A DNA stretch of 40,631 nt from Pyronema omphalodes (GCA_024516155.1 JAJJXM010000139.1:1-40631), one strand, 5' to 3'; counted from the stretch's first letter, positions 1 to 10,925 are shown. Program-made: numbers and translations. Notes: generated from the letters alone by a model not told the origin.

Positions 1-382
1 CTCAAATTTCCCGGCTCTGCCGACGAAAACCGCCTTCTCGCATTCAGTTTACCCCGAATCCCGATTTCCAGGCACGAATGCCCGTTTACCGTTGAGTTTC
101 AGATGAAAAATGCGATTCTGGGACCTCCGGACCGGTCAACGGGCCTTTCCATCAACGCCGCCCCACCACCCGCCATCCGATCATCATACCAACCTCATTT
201 TTGGTTTCGGCATACCGAATTCCCCCCCTCCCCAAATTCCCCTTTCGCCAGCAGCACTGGTTGTGGTGGACCCCAAAATGTCCCCCCTCTCGGACCCCCT
301 CTCCTCGCGAAAATTTCCTCTCGCCTAACCAGAGCCTCCCACGTGACCCGTAGCCTTCGCTTACGGAGATCCCGATTTAGCG
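1..382 (+). promoter_or_regulatory. LINE-A 5' untranslated region (left end outside window)
   Basis: This stretch aligns by eye with 30372-30754, the 5' UTR of LINE-D: both contain the 'GATTCTGGGACCTCCGG' block, the 'AGCAGCACTGGTTGTGGTG' block and a 'CACGTGAC' palindrome about 45 bases before an ATG followed by 'GACGCTAAC'. The first roughly 60 bases of the element, including the C-rich start seen at 30340-30360, lie before the window. A LINE of this type would need an internal promoter here, but no promoter element can be proven. Short open frames in it (for example 103-393) are not conserved in LINE-D and are not taken as genes. Confidence 0.7.
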
Positions 383-411
383 ATGGACGCTAACTCGCCC
401 CTCCCGCCGAC

Positions 412-1768
412 TGTGAACCTGGCTATTGAGACTTTCAATAGAGAGGCTTATTCGATCAGTTTCGCTTTCGTTCGAAGGTAGATAGCAATAGAGTGTTCCC
501 AAGGAGCTAGGAAGTTAACTAATCGATCACAGGCCGAATAAACTTAAGGGTCTCTCTCGAGGTAACTGGTGTTGATAGGTGTTGTCGTGACAAGAGATCA
601 GGTTGCTGATGCTGGAGGAGACGGTGGGAAGACTTAGGGACTTCTATAGACTTTCGTCTACAAGTTCGCCCAGACTTCCCAAGGGAACCAACTTCCAAAC
701 TAAGCTCAGGAGATAAGACGTGAGTCAATCCTTTGACCAATCTGCCGATGGCTCGCATCATGCTACATGCGCAATTATATTAATTGCTCACTTGCATGAT
801 GACCTTCGTGTCAGATTAATCCTTGACATTCCTTGCCGTGCTACCACACCTTCCAATCAGGTATTGGGGTTAAGCGCCTAGTGGACGGTGACTCCACTTG
901 AGCGCATAATGCAGTGACTCCTCTGATAATGACATGTGAGTCATATATCTTATGAGTCGTCTTGATCATAGATCTCCCTAGAGAATCTCGATTGCAAGTG
1001 AAGGAATCTGACATCATGAGGCATACCATGCCCTACCGGAGCGCACTGCCCCGTCACATTCCTGTGTGATGTCATTTGCCCCACCTGCGCGCACTTGCGC
1101 GCAGCCACACCCTGGTGTGTATGCAAACGCCGTCCTATCTTGCAGTTGGTAGTCATTGGCCTAAGGTCGCGTCATATCAGTTCCGTCCAACAGTTTCCCT
1201 GCGTGGTGTTCCTTGCTGCAGAACGTCGTCTCATGCTGATGCAATCTTGACCCTTGTCCTGCGCTCCACTCCCGTTGGCTGACTAGACTCTGCCTTCTTC
1301 CGTGGCCGACTATCCGTCCAACTCAGACCTCGGATGATCCCATTGGCCTGCCTTGCATGCTCCTGAGAGTTCCCTTCTCTTGCAAGCCCGCTGGTAGCCG
1401 TGCTTGGTGGAACACAACCTCAAGTATAAGGAGGTGTCCCTTCGCCGTCGTCTTCTGTTCTCCATCAGCGTCGTCTGTAGTCTTCTCATGGGTAAGTCGA
1501 CACCCATGAGGTAAGTTGATACTCGTTCCCATCCATCTGTGATCCTCCCAAACTGACAGTGAATAACAGGTAGCGACGCCTCGGGCCGGGATCCTCGTGA
1601 GGTCCTTTCGGAAAGTCACGAATCACGTGACGTGGCTAGCTGGAGCTCCTCAGGGGGTTCCGGCCCGGGAATACTAACCTTATTATTCATTCTCCTGTCG
1701 AGTTTGCCATGTTCTCTAAATGTTATACATGTTACCTATTCTATACTCACACAATATAGGGTTTGACA
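412..1768 (-). mobile_element. Solo LTR, copy 1
   Basis: On the minus strand it begins TGTCAAACCC and ends GGTTCACA, so it has the TG...CA termini of an LTR. A perfect 5-bp target duplication CCGAC flanks it (407-411 and 1769-1773). Removing it and one duplication restores the LINE-A ORF1 reading (compare 30770-30790). It is 1,357 bases long, with no coding frame of note, and a second diverged copy lies at 6875-8283 in the opposite orientation. With only one LTR left after recombination, internal genes are gone and the superfamily (Gypsy or Copia) cannot be told. The start of the LTR holds a conserved GC-rich block, 'CACGTCACGTGATTCGTGAC' (rc of about 1606-1632), which could be a promoter element. 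Confidence 0.92.
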
Positions 1769-2153
1769 CCGACCCCCTCGCTTATGCAGGTACCAGTTGA
1801 CACCTGCAGCCCTGCCACCCAAATTCCAACAACCCCGAGACACCAAATCATAGCCATCGACCCCACCTCTGCGATGTCCACCGACCGCCTCGCCCGCGCA
1901 GATGCCCCTCACGCAGGCACATCCTCCACCATCGCCCCCTCCCGCAGAAGCCACTAACAACCACGGCAACGGCGACCCCCCCCCCTGCATTCTCAACAAC
2001 GAGCACCGAAACCCCCGGTTTTCTCATCGGATTCGGATTCGCAGCACCCTGTTACGTTATTCTCTGAGTTTTCAGGGAATTCTACGTTGTTTTTGTTGAC
2101 TTTTGTCGCAAAATCAGAGTTTTCACGAGTTTTGGCTTACCCCACCTCACGAA

Positions 2154-3609
2154 ATGTCGCCAAAACAACGACAGAACAACGCCCAACGATCGAAACGGTC
2201 CGGAAACGCGTACAATGTTCTAGCCGACCTTCCTCATGATGGATCTAATCCTACTTTCGATGGAAGAGATGGAAAAGTTGATGAAGTTGATGGAAACTTC
2301 GCTGGAAAACCCTTCCAGAGCATGGTCTTGGCAGGATCACCAGTTCCTTCGGCTTCAACACACCAGCAACAAGCGACAACTGACCAAAGCCGGTTCAGTA
2401 CATACCGTCGCAAAATTGTATCTGCCATTAATCAGGCAGCCCTGGTTGATGACAATTATGCCTCCCTTGACCAACTGTTTTATGACAGCTACCCCGAAGT
2501 CACTGGAGCCAGGTTCCTGGGGATACAACAGATCCACCAGGACACACAGCGTCGCTTCAATACCCTCGATGACACCATACGCAACAACAGCGATGAGATG
2601 CGCCACAGATTCGACGTCATGATGACGAAATTCAACATTCTGACCGAGCGAAAACACGAAGCTGCGCGCAGCATACGACTCTACACAGACAGAAACAGCA
2701 GCTCTCAAGGCTGCTGTGGACGCCCTGACGAAGAAAATCGACGAACAGCAACAAGTCATTTCGGCGCCCCCCTCACCGAACCTCACGGCCTCTTCCTCAG
2801 CGATGGAAGAGATGACTATGCAACTGTCCGTCGTCCAACATGACATTCAGGATGTCCTGGACGCTGTTCGCAACCCTCCTGGCAAGAGAAAGCGAAGGGG
2901 AAGTGACCAGAACACCGAACCCACCTCACCGGCAAACAGAAGACCGGTGAACCACAAACCGAGAGCGGCATCACCGGTGCGAAGCCTGATGCACTCGAAA
3001 CATGCGACTACCGCCGCCCAGAACAAGCTTGATGCCCTCAAGCCTATGTCCCCCCTACCCCTCCTCGCAATCACGTCAACCGATGCGACACCGGAACCTC
3101 ACCCTGACAGTTCATCTGCTCAGGACACACCTCTACCCGACGCCCCAAGCACTGCCCCTGCTGAGACGAACGGATGGAAGACTGTGGAGGCGAAGGCTAC
3201 ACAGAGGAAGAAGCAGAAAGCGAAAGAGACGACACCTACGGCAGCGCCACCCAGAAAGACCCCTACAACAAAGAATGGTGGCCGGGGAAAGAATACCCAC
3301 CAACCCAGAACAACAACCTCCTCTGCAAAGAAGACTTGGGCAGAAGTAGTCAAGAGCGGAGGCATCAACGTCCAGATTGTGCTTGGGAATGGCAGTCTTG
3401 GACTAACAACACCACCGACAAGAAGGGGAGAGAGGCGAGGGGGAGCAGCAAGAAGGCTGAGGAAGAAGGAAGGAGAAGGGGAGAGAGGGGAGGAGAAGAG
3501 GCGCAGGGCGGGCCCGGGTGTCTCGAAGGGCAAAGAGTCAGGAGACACCGGCGGAGGAGGTGAGAGAGGGGAGGAGAGCGGGGGCACGGGTGGCCCGGAG
3601 GCTGTTTAA
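2154..3609 (+). pseudogene. HL-A gag-like protein, one frameshift
   Basis: Same frame order as the intact copy at 21968-23422. I take the start at ATG 2154 ('MSPKQRQNN'); the open frame extends upstream to 2103 without another ATG. Visible parts: 'NAYNVLADLP' near the N-terminus, the type-2 version of the variable segment (about 2388-2504), a heptad-like coiled coil, the basic stretch 'PGKRKRRG', 'KTWAEVVKSGG', and a C-terminus dominated by R, G and E. A single extra A near 2647 ('ACCGAGCGAAAAC' against 'ACCGGCGAAAAC' in HL-G) throws the frame off in the middle of the coiled coil; from 2716 the correct frame continues to the stop at 3607-3609. Confidence 0.82.
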
Positions 3610-3949
3610 CTTTGCTTTGGTTTTGTTGTTTGCTTTGTGGAGGAAATAAAGGCGGAAAAATGGCTAAACATGGGAAGGGGAAGGGAGGAGGAAAGGGAGG
3701 AGCCCGGCGAGGCGGCCTCTGTGCAAGCAGGGCACTTGGAACATCAGACGCGCTTGGACAAGAAACCCCCGTAGTAACAGTGGGGACAGACCCCACAACC
3801 ACAACGATCAAGAGGAGGAGACTGGTAGAGGTGGAGACTGGGTTTTTGCTTTTACGTTTCTTTCTTCTTCTCTTTTGTATTTATCTGTCCCTTGTCATAA
3901 CCTTCGGGTTGCAAACAAGTAATGAGAGAACAAACAAACAAACAAACAA
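3610..3949 (+). other. HL-A 3' UTR with shared LINE recognition module
   Basis: Holds 'GTGGAGGAAATAAAGGCGG' (3638-3656), a purine-rich block, 'CCCGGCGAGGCGGCCTCTGT', the 'CAGTGGGGACAGACCCCAC' inverted repeat (3778-3796), a pyrimidine-rich stretch and the terminal hairpin AACC-TTCG-GGTT (3899-3910). The same succession closes HL-C, HL-D and LINE-A; the first half is also in LINE-B and HL-B. Known LINEs of several clades need their own 3' end for reverse transcription, so this is the likely docking site. That role here is inference. Confidence 0.65.
3897..3912 (+). other. 3'-terminal hairpin of HL-A (UUCG tetraloop)
   Basis: AACC-TTCG-GGTT, 38 bases before the end of the element. C(UUCG)G is an exceptionally stable RNA tetraloop. 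It occupies the same place as the hairpins at 21669-21680 (HL-D, minus), 23737-23748 (HL-C), 26067-26078 (LINE-A), 12790-12801 (LINE-B, minus) and 38985-38996 (LINE-B). The loops there are TTCG, TTAA, TTAA, TTAC and TTAC. Confidence 0.6.
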
Positions 3950-5502
3950 CCCCTCCCGCAGAAAGCCCACATCCTCTTCTACCCGCAACACCGCCCGCCT
4001 CAGCAGAATCTCCGAATCCGAAATCCACCTCCTCCGATGCACTGTCGGGGACATGTAACGTGCCGCCATTGTTCGCCTCGACAACAACCGCGACATGCGC
4101 AACCTCGACGATACCCTCACCCTGCCACACCGCATCAACATCGACTCCGACACCGACCTTGACGACGAAGAGGAATAGGAATCAACACTCCAGCCAAGCG
4201 ATGAATTCCTCGCCACTATCGCCACCATCATCTCGAAAACCACCAACGAGGCCCTTCGCCCTGTAGTACAATCCATCGACAGCATCAACAGACGACTCGA
4301 CAAAATTACCAAACCCAACCAACTTTCATCGCAACAGCCCCAGCAACAGCCCCACCCCGGACCGACAACCACTGCCACCCAACCCCCCGATGAACTCCAG
4401 CAGTTGAAGGAGCGCTGCCAAATGCTGGAAGCCACCCTCCGACACCATAATATCCCCCTACCGACCACCACCACCCCCTGCCGCCAGAACCCACCAGCAA
4501 CGAACAAACCAGCAGCACCCTGGACCAGCGGAAACGCAGCAAACGACCTCCTCTCCTCCGACCACGCCCCTCAACGCACCCCGAGTGCACGCCCAACCCC
4601 ACGACCACCCCGACCGCGCCCCCAGTCCATCATCGTACCGTGCACCAACCCCTCTGAACTCAAAGTGAACACCAGGGTTAACGTAGGAATCGCCATCAAC
4701 ACCGCGTTGGCTGAGTCCCGGGCTCCACCCCACATGGGGGTAACTACGATAAGACAAACTTCGACCGGGAACCTTGTGCTAACCATGCCAGACAACACAA
4801 CTGCGGCAGAGCTGATGGACAACTTAGCTACGATACAGACAGCCACACAGACAGTCCACACCTCCCTATCCGAACCCCGCCTGAACGAACGTTGGTACAA
4901 ACTCGCTGTTCGCGGCACCCCACAGACCTATACCCCGACACCCCTGAGGGCATGCGCCTCCGCCAGGAAGAGATCGAACGCAACAACAGCCCTGTGACCC
5001 TAATGCAACCTCCCCGCTACATGACCAGTCCGGAGAAACGTGCAGGTAAGAGCGCATCGAGTGTGGTAATCGCCGTGAAAACACCCGAAGAGCTGGCACT
5101 TCTGAAGCGCAGAAAGGTCATGGTACTCTTTGAACCCCGAAGAATCACCGAATTCCACTCCGTGAGAAAGACCGACCAGTGTCGGCGGTGCCTGCTCTTC
5201 GGCCACCACCACTCCAACTGCACAGGAGATCGAGGACCAGTATGCACTCTCTGCAGCCAGGACCACCCCACGGACGCCCACACATGCACTGAATGCCCCC
5301 AGAAAAAAGGTAAAAGCTGCGAACACACCCAATATCAATGTAAGAACTGCGTAGACGAAGGCCTCAATGCGCACGACCACCCCGGATTCAGCAAACAATG
5401 CCCAACCCGAGTCCGCATCCTTCGCGAAGCCTGGGCAGCATCACAGCAAACCGCCCCCCGCCACCACAAACCCCAGCGACAAGAACACCGAGATGCTCAC
5501 CC

Positions 5503-8498
5503 ATGTATAATTACAATGCATTGGCAGAAACCGTCCGGATCATCTCTCACAACATGAACCGCCAGCGAACGGAACTTGACGCGCTTTTGAACAGCGCCTG
5601 TGACTCAGCAGACATTATACTGCTGCAAGAAATAAATATTACTGACCCTACATACGCCATAACTCACCCCTCTTTCACGCTGGTATTACCACCGCGGGGA
5701 GGAAGGGACACCAACAGGACAGCAGCCTACGTGACTAAAACCAACCCATACCTCCGGATATCAAAGCGCACCAACGTATGCGCCGACCCTGACCTGCAAG
5801 TCCTCGAGGTGGGCACAGACCTTATCCCCGCTTTCCTTTTGTTAAATATCTATAATGAAGGACACCCTGATACCCATCTATACACCCTCCCCCGCGCCCT
5901 TACACCTCTCTCCCTCCCCCGCAGGTGCATAATCACCGGTGATCTCAACGCTCCCCATGCCCTGTGGAACTCCACAACACATTCCCCAAAGCAAGCCTCC
6001 GAGCTCGTGGACCTAATAGAACAGCAGAACTGGGCCCTAATCTCAGTCCCGGATGTTCCTACCCACTTCTACAACCAAGGACGGAGCTCTTCCGTGCTCG
6101 ACTTAACACTGTCGTCGCCCCACATGGCGGAAGAAGTCGTTAACTGGGCGGTTGACGACGATATCGCAACGGGATCCGACCACGAAGTGCTCCGTTTCCA
6201 AGTGAAAACAATACACCCGGACTCAGAAGCCACCCTCCCAACGCAGCGACTAAACTGGAAGAAAACCGACTGGGACCTCTTTGCGACCACCCTCCGCGGC
6301 TCCTGTGACGACGCCACAGAGCTCTGGGCTCAGTACCACGCCAACCCCACCCCAGAAAACCTCGACGAGTGGGCCAACACCCTCAGCAACAACATTGTAC
6401 CAGCGGCCAAAACCTCCACCCCCGTCCTACAAATGATTCCCCGATCAAAGAAATGGTGGACCCCTGAGGTAGCAGCCGCCCGCAAACGATATGACCCTGG
6501 CTCGCCGTCACTGGAAACGCACCAGGACCGACGACTACCACACAGCGTACAAGCAACTACGAAATGCCTACCATCGCACAATACGACATACAAAGGACGC
6601 AAAATGGACGGAATACCTGGCTCAAGCGGAAGGACCAGATGTGTGGCAAGGGTTCAGGTACACAAACCCTCGTCGGGCCCAGCTAACCCCCAACCCCCAA
6701 GCGGCAATAAACGGACAGGAAACAGAATGTAGCTCGTTCGAATCAAGAATCGAGGCCTTCCAGAAACTGTTCTCTCCACCACCCCCGCCCCCTCGCCCGA
6801 CCTCCCTCAAGGCCCGCCGAGAACTACAATGGAACACCTTCGCACCGACTGAAATCAAAACCGCCATCTTCACCTGTCACACCCTAAAATGTGTGAGGAT
6901 AGAATTGGTATCATATATAACGCAATGGAGAATATGGCAAACTCGACAGAGAATGAATAGTCAGATTAGTATCCCGGGCCGGAACCCCCAGAGGAGCTCC
7001 GACAAGCCACGTCACGTGATTCGTGACTTTCCGATAGGACCTCACGAGGATCCCGGCCCGAGGCGTCGCAACTATTATTCAATGTCAGTTTGGGAGGATT
7101 CAGAAGAGAAGAGATTGGGGAACACTTACCTCATGGGTGTCGACTTACCCTTGAGCAACTACGAACGACGCTGATGGAGAACGAAGACGAAGACGAAAGA
7201 ACACCTCCTTATACTTGAGGAGTGTTCGGAAGTTCACGGCTACAAAGGGGTCTGCATCGGAAGAGAGTTCCAAGGATGTGCAGAGCGGTGCGACGAAATC
7301 ATCCGGTGTTACTTAGTTGGGTGAATGGTCAGCCAGGAAGACAAGGCAGAGTCTAGTCGGCAAACAGGAGTGGGGCTATGGACAAGGGTCAAGATTGCTA
7401 AGGCCTGAGACGACGTCCATAAGCATGCAACCCTCTCAAGGAAACTGTTTGGTGGAACCGATATGACGCGCCCTTAGGCTATTGACTACCAACCAAGGAA
7501 CAGCTCGGCGTTTGCATCCACACCAGGGTGTGGCTGTGCGCAAGTGCGCGCAGGTGGAGCCATAATGACATCACACAGGAATGTGTCGGAGTCATCCACT
7601 CCGGTAGGGCATGGATGCCTTATGATGTCAGATTCCTCCATTCGCAATCGAGATTCTCTAGGGAGATCTATGATAGCACGACTCACAAGATAAATGACTC
7701 ACATGTTATTTGTCGGAGGAGTTCATGCATTATGCAGTCAAGCGGAGTTGCCCTCCCATATGACTCATAACCCTGACACCTGATTGGAAGGTGTGGTAGT
7801 ACAGAGAGGAATGTCCAGGATTAGTCTGACGATAGCAAGCATCATGCAAGCAAGTAATCAATATGATCACGCACTTCGTATGATGCGATCTATCAGCAGA
7901 TGCGTCTCAGAAATGACTCTTGTCTTATCTCCTAGGCTCAGTTTGGAAATTGGTTCCCTAGGAAGTCTGGGCGAACTTGTAGACGAAAGTCTACAAAAGA
8001 GCCTTTGTCTTCCTTCTCTCTCCTCCATCATCAACCATCTGATCCTCTACGCCACGATACCTATTATCACCAACGAATACCTCCGAAGACAACCCTTAAG
8101 TTTATTCCGCCTGTGATCGATTAATTCTCTTCCTAGCTTTATCTTTGGATAAGCTCTGTTAGTTCTTGGGAACGAAGTGTCTGTCTGTTCTTGGGAACGA
8201 AGTGTCTGTCAACACTGAGAACGAAGCACTGGAGATACAATCCGAAAAGCCTCTGCATAGACGAAGCTGTGCCCAGGTTCACATCACCTCCTCGCCGAAG
8301 AAGGCACCCGGGCCCGACGGACTCACGTTCGCCTGCCTCAGGCAAGTATACCTAGCTATCCCCGACCAAATCAACAAGCTCTACGCCATGCTGGGCACGA
8401 CAGGATACCATCCGCGATGTTGGCGACAAGCCACAACGGTCATCATCCCAAAGCCCAATAAGCCCGACTTCAGTAACCCGAAGGCGTACAGACCGATC
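5503..8498 (+). pseudogene. LINE-A ORF2 (endonuclease and start of reverse transcriptase), interrupted
   Basis: Starts at ATG 5503 ('MYNYNALAET'). The APE-type endonuclease that nicks target DNA is recognisable: 'RIISHNMNRQ', 'LLQEINITD' (catalytic Glu), 'ITGDLNAPHALWN' (Asp/Asn), 'SVLDLTL' and 'GSDHEVLRF' (terminal Asp-His). Near 6485-6491 the frame shifts ('ARKRYDPG' then continuing as 'MTLARRHWK'). At 6874 a solo LTR interrupts. After it, 8289-8498 carries the first reverse transcriptase block 'SSPKKAPGPDGLTFACLR' and 'IPKPNKPDFSNPKAYRPI'. Sequence then passes into half-LINE HL-B; the catalytic YIDD region is not present. The likely C-terminal remainder is at 23785-25332. Confidence 0.82.
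6875..8283 (+). mobile_element. Solo LTR, copy 2
   Basis: Begins TGTCACACCC and ends GGTTCACA, flanked by a perfect 5-bp duplication TCACC (6870-6874 and 8284-8288). It is 1,409 bases and is clearly the same family as 412-1768, which lies in the other orientation in the same LINE; the first 200 bases match at roughly 85% by eye. It differs near its end by a local duplication of 'GTTCTTGGGAACGAAGTGTC' (8161-8209). It interrupts LINE-A ORF2 just before the reverse transcriptase block. Short open frames inside it (for example 7784-8116) are not shared with copy 1 and are not called as genes. Confidence 0.92.
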
Positions 8499-8682
8499 AC
8501 ACACCACACGGCAACGGCGACCCCCCCCCTGCATTCCTCAACAACGAGCACCGAAACCCCCAATTTCCTCATCGGATTCGGATTCGCAGCACTCTGTTAC
8601 GTTATTCTCTGAATTTTCAGGGAATTCTACGTTGTCGCAAAATCAGAGTTTTCACGAGTTTTGGCTTACCCCACCTCACGAA

Positions 8683-10135
8683 ATGTCGCCAAAACAATGA
8701 CCGAACAATGCCCAACGATCGAAACGGTCCGAAGACGCGTACAATGTTCTAGCCGACCTTCCTCATGATGGAACCAATCCTACTTTTGATTGAAGAGATG
8801 GAAAAGTTGATGAAGTTGATGGAAACTTCGCTGGAAAACCCTTCCAGAGCGTGGTCTTGGCAGGATCACCAGTTCCTTCGACTTCAACAAAGCAGCAACA
8901 GGCGACAACTGAACACAGCCGCTTCAGTAACTACCGTCGCTTGTGTGTATCCGCGATTAATGAGGCAGTCGCAGCTGATGACAACTATGGCGCCCTGGGT
9001 CAGCTGTTCCATGACAACTGCGCCGAACTCACTGGCCAGCTTCCTGGGGATACAACAGATCCACCGGGACACACAGCGACGCTCCAATACCCTCGATGAC
9101 ACCATACGCAACAACAGCGATGAGATGCGCCACAGATTCAACATCATGCTGTTGAAATTCAGCATTCTGCTGGATGAAAACACGAAGCTGCGCGCAGCAT
9201 ACAACTCTACACACGCTGAAACAGCGGCTCTCCAGGCTGCTGTGGACGCTCTGACGAAAAAAATCGACGAACAGTAACAAGTCATTTCGGCGCCCCCCTC
9301 ACCGAACCTCATGGCCTCTTCCTCAGCAATGGAAGAGATGACTATGCAACTGTCCGTCGTCCAACATGACATTCAGAATGTCCTGGACGCTGTTTGCAAC
9401 CCTCCTGGCAAGAGAAAGCGACGGGGAAGCGACCAGAACACCGAACACACTTCACCGACAAACAGAAGACCGGTGAACCACCAACCGAGAGCGACATCAC
9501 CGGCGCGAAGCCTGATGCACTCGAAACATGCGACTACCGCCGCCCAGGACAAGCTTGATGCCCTCAAGCCTATGTCCCCCCTACCTCTCCTTGCAATCAC
9601 GTAGACCGAAGCGACACCGGAACCTCAGCCTGACAGTTCCTCTGGCCAGGACATACCTCCAGCCCACGCCGCAAGCACTGCCCCTGCTGAGACCAACGGA
9701 TGGAAGACTGTGGAGGCGAAGGCTACACAGAAGAAGAAGATGAATGCGAAGGAGACGACATCTACGGCAGCGATACCCAAACAGACCCCTACAACGAAGA
9801 ATGGGGGAAGGGGAAAGAATACCCACCAACCCCGAGAGACAACCCCCTCCGCAAAGAAGACTTGGGCAGAAGACGTCAAGAGCGGAGGCATTAATGTCCA
9901 GATTGTGCCGGGGAATGGCAATCTTGGACCTACGACACCACCGGCAAGGAGGGGAGAGAGGCGAGGCGGGGTAGCGAGAAGGCTGAGGAAGAAGCACGGA
10001 GAAGGGGAGAGAGGGGATGAGAAGAGGGGCAGGGCTGGCCCAGGTGTCTCAAAGGGCAAGGAGTCTGTAGACACCAGCGGAGGAGTTCAGAGAGGAGAGG
10101 AGAGTGGGGGCGCAGGTGACCCGGCGGTTGTTTAA
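8683..10135 (+). pseudogene. HL-B gag-like protein, multiple stops and shifts
   Basis: The family start ATG is kept at 8683 but a TGA follows within seven codons ('CCAAAACAATGACC', 8690-8703). Further stops relative to the intact copy include a TAA after 'KKIDEQ' (about 9275) and a TAG in 'LLAIT' (about 9602), and there are frame changes near 8765-8850 and 9040. The variable segment is of a third type ('NYRRLCVSAINEAVAADDN', about 8917-9033) that otherwise appears only in HL-E. Coiled coil, basic stretch, 'TWAEDVKSGG' and the R/G/E-rich end (to 10135) remain readable. This is the most decayed half-LINE here and so probably among the oldest. Confidence 0.8.
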
Positions 10136-10349
10136 CTTTGCCTTGGTTTTGTCTTTGTTTTGTAGAGGAAATAAACGCGGAAAAATGGTTGAAAATGGGA
10201 GGAGAAGGGTGGAGGAAATGGGGGATCGACCCGGCCAGGTGGCCTCCGAGCGCACAGGGCTCCTTGGATCTGACGACGGTAGATGAAAAACTCCACGGCG
10301 AGACTTGGGAGACTACACTCCCACCCACATTGACAGCTCTGGGGCTTAC

Positions 10350-10790
10350 CCAGTGGGGATGTCAATTGTTGTCGGTTGGGAGTGCGCCTCTGCGCTAGCG
10401 TGTTGGCTCGCGCTAAGGCTCGGCGTGCTGATTTTGTCAGGGGGAACGGGTTTCTTGCTGGGGGCAGCAGAGCGTGGGGCCATGTCGCCGCGAAGGAGTT
10501 GGGAGGGGTGATTGAGGGAGTGATAGAGTTCAAGGGAAGAGAAGAGAAGACGAGTTCGAGCGAGTGGTTGTTGTTTTGTGGTTGTGATGGGGTCGCGTTG
10601 TGCCTGTGCCGAGGGGCGTCTTCAGGGGCCGTGATTCTCTATCACCTCGCTTGCGCGACGAAAAAGAGCGTGCCGGGTCTGGTGAGGCTTCGGGAAGGTA
10701 AATCGAGTGAGCTATTCAAGAATCCGCTCGAAAATCTGATAATTTTCGGGTGGTTGTTGAGATAGCTGGGGGGGGTGTCGAACTCAGGGT
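10350..10790 (-). mobile_element. Reverse-oriented 5' fragment of a further LINE (LINE-C)
   Basis: Read on the minus strand, it starts near 10785 with a C run followed by 'AGCTATCTCAACAACCAC', then 'CGAAAATTATCAGATTTTCG', in the layout of the LINE-B 5' UTR (32060-32110). It leads to an ATG (about 10481) opening 'MAPRSAAPSKKPVPPDK', which parallels the LINE-B ORF1 start 'MPTRSTVVEKQPLPPDK'. The fragment ends after about 40 codons near 10350. It is too different from LINE-A, -B and -D to be a copy of them, so a fourth LINE type is likely. A fragment holding only the 5' end is unusual for a LINE insertion (normally 5'-truncated), so it is probably a rearrangement remnant. Confidence 0.5.
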
Positions 10791-10925
10791 AGAGGTGCTA
10801 TCCACACCCCAGTAGTAACAGTGGGGACAGACCCCACGAAAACACCACACGGCAACGGCGACCTCCCCCCCTGCATTCTCAACAACGAGCACCGAAACTC
10901 CCGGTTTTCAAATCGGATTCGGATT

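Larger units (their letters stand above)
1953..3949 (+). mobile_element. HL-A, ORF1-only half-LINE
   Basis: About 2.0 kb, inserted in LINE-A ORF1. The target sequence 'CCCCTCCCGCAGAA' appears at 1936-1949 and again at 3950-3963, followed by GCC and AGCC, so the duplication is about 14-18 bases with one indel, as expected for target-primed reverse transcription. The 5' end has the family start 'ACGGCAACGGCGAC' plus a run of C; the 3' end has the hairpin AACC-TTCG-GGTT (3899-3910) and an (ACAA)n tail. It encodes one gag-like frame and no endonuclease or reverse transcriptase. The last ~300 bases closely match the 3' UTR of LINE-A (25815-26113), pointing to mobilisation by LINE-A-type machinery. 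Confidence 0.88.
383..5557 (+). pseudogene. LINE-A ORF1, gag-like RNA-binding protein, interrupted and frameshifted
   Basis: ORF1 of Tad-like LINEs makes the nucleic-acid-binding partner of the retrotransposition particle. The ATG at 383 begins 'MDANSPLPP', matching 'MDANAPIPA' of LINE-D at 30755. Coding is cut at 411 by a solo LTR, resumes 1774-1952, is cut again by HL-A, and resumes at 3950. The conserved core 'RLNERWYKLAV' lies near 4881-4913. A one-base loss near 4918 ('GCACCCCACAG') shifts the frame; the downstream part (to 5557) carries a CX2CX4HX4C knuckle starting at 'CRRCLLFGHHHSNC' (about 5188) and two further Cys/His clusters. The frame runs about 55 bases past the ORF2 start. An acidic/proline-rich N-terminus and knuckled C-terminus match LINE-B and LINE-D ORF1. 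It cannot make a full protein. Confidence 0.75.
8499..10840 (+). mobile_element. HL-B, decayed half-LINE with a mosaic 3' end
   Basis: Begins with the family start 'CACCACACGGCAACGGCGAC' at about 8502 directly against truncated LINE-A ORF2, with no target duplication that I can find. It carries the 5' UTR, a broken gag-like frame and a 3' region. Unlike the other copies, the 3' UTR (10136-10355) resembles LINE-B ('CGAGACTTGGG', 'TCTGGGGCTTACCCAGTG', compare 38870-38930) more than LINE-A. A reverse-oriented LINE 5' fragment follows (10350-10790), then a short piece of the LINE-A/HL type ('CCCCAGTAGTAACAGTGGGG', about 10806) with no (ACAA)n tail. The next half-LINE starts at once. Confidence 0.75.

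Noticed and set aside
519..1619. Small frames in the solo LTR (for example 1323-1619 minus)
   Set aside because: Not shared with the second LTR copy in frame or content.
10376..10765. Plus-strand frame with a seemingly unique protein
   Set aside because: The sequence reads better on the minus strand as a LINE 5' UTR and ORF1 start (LINE-C).
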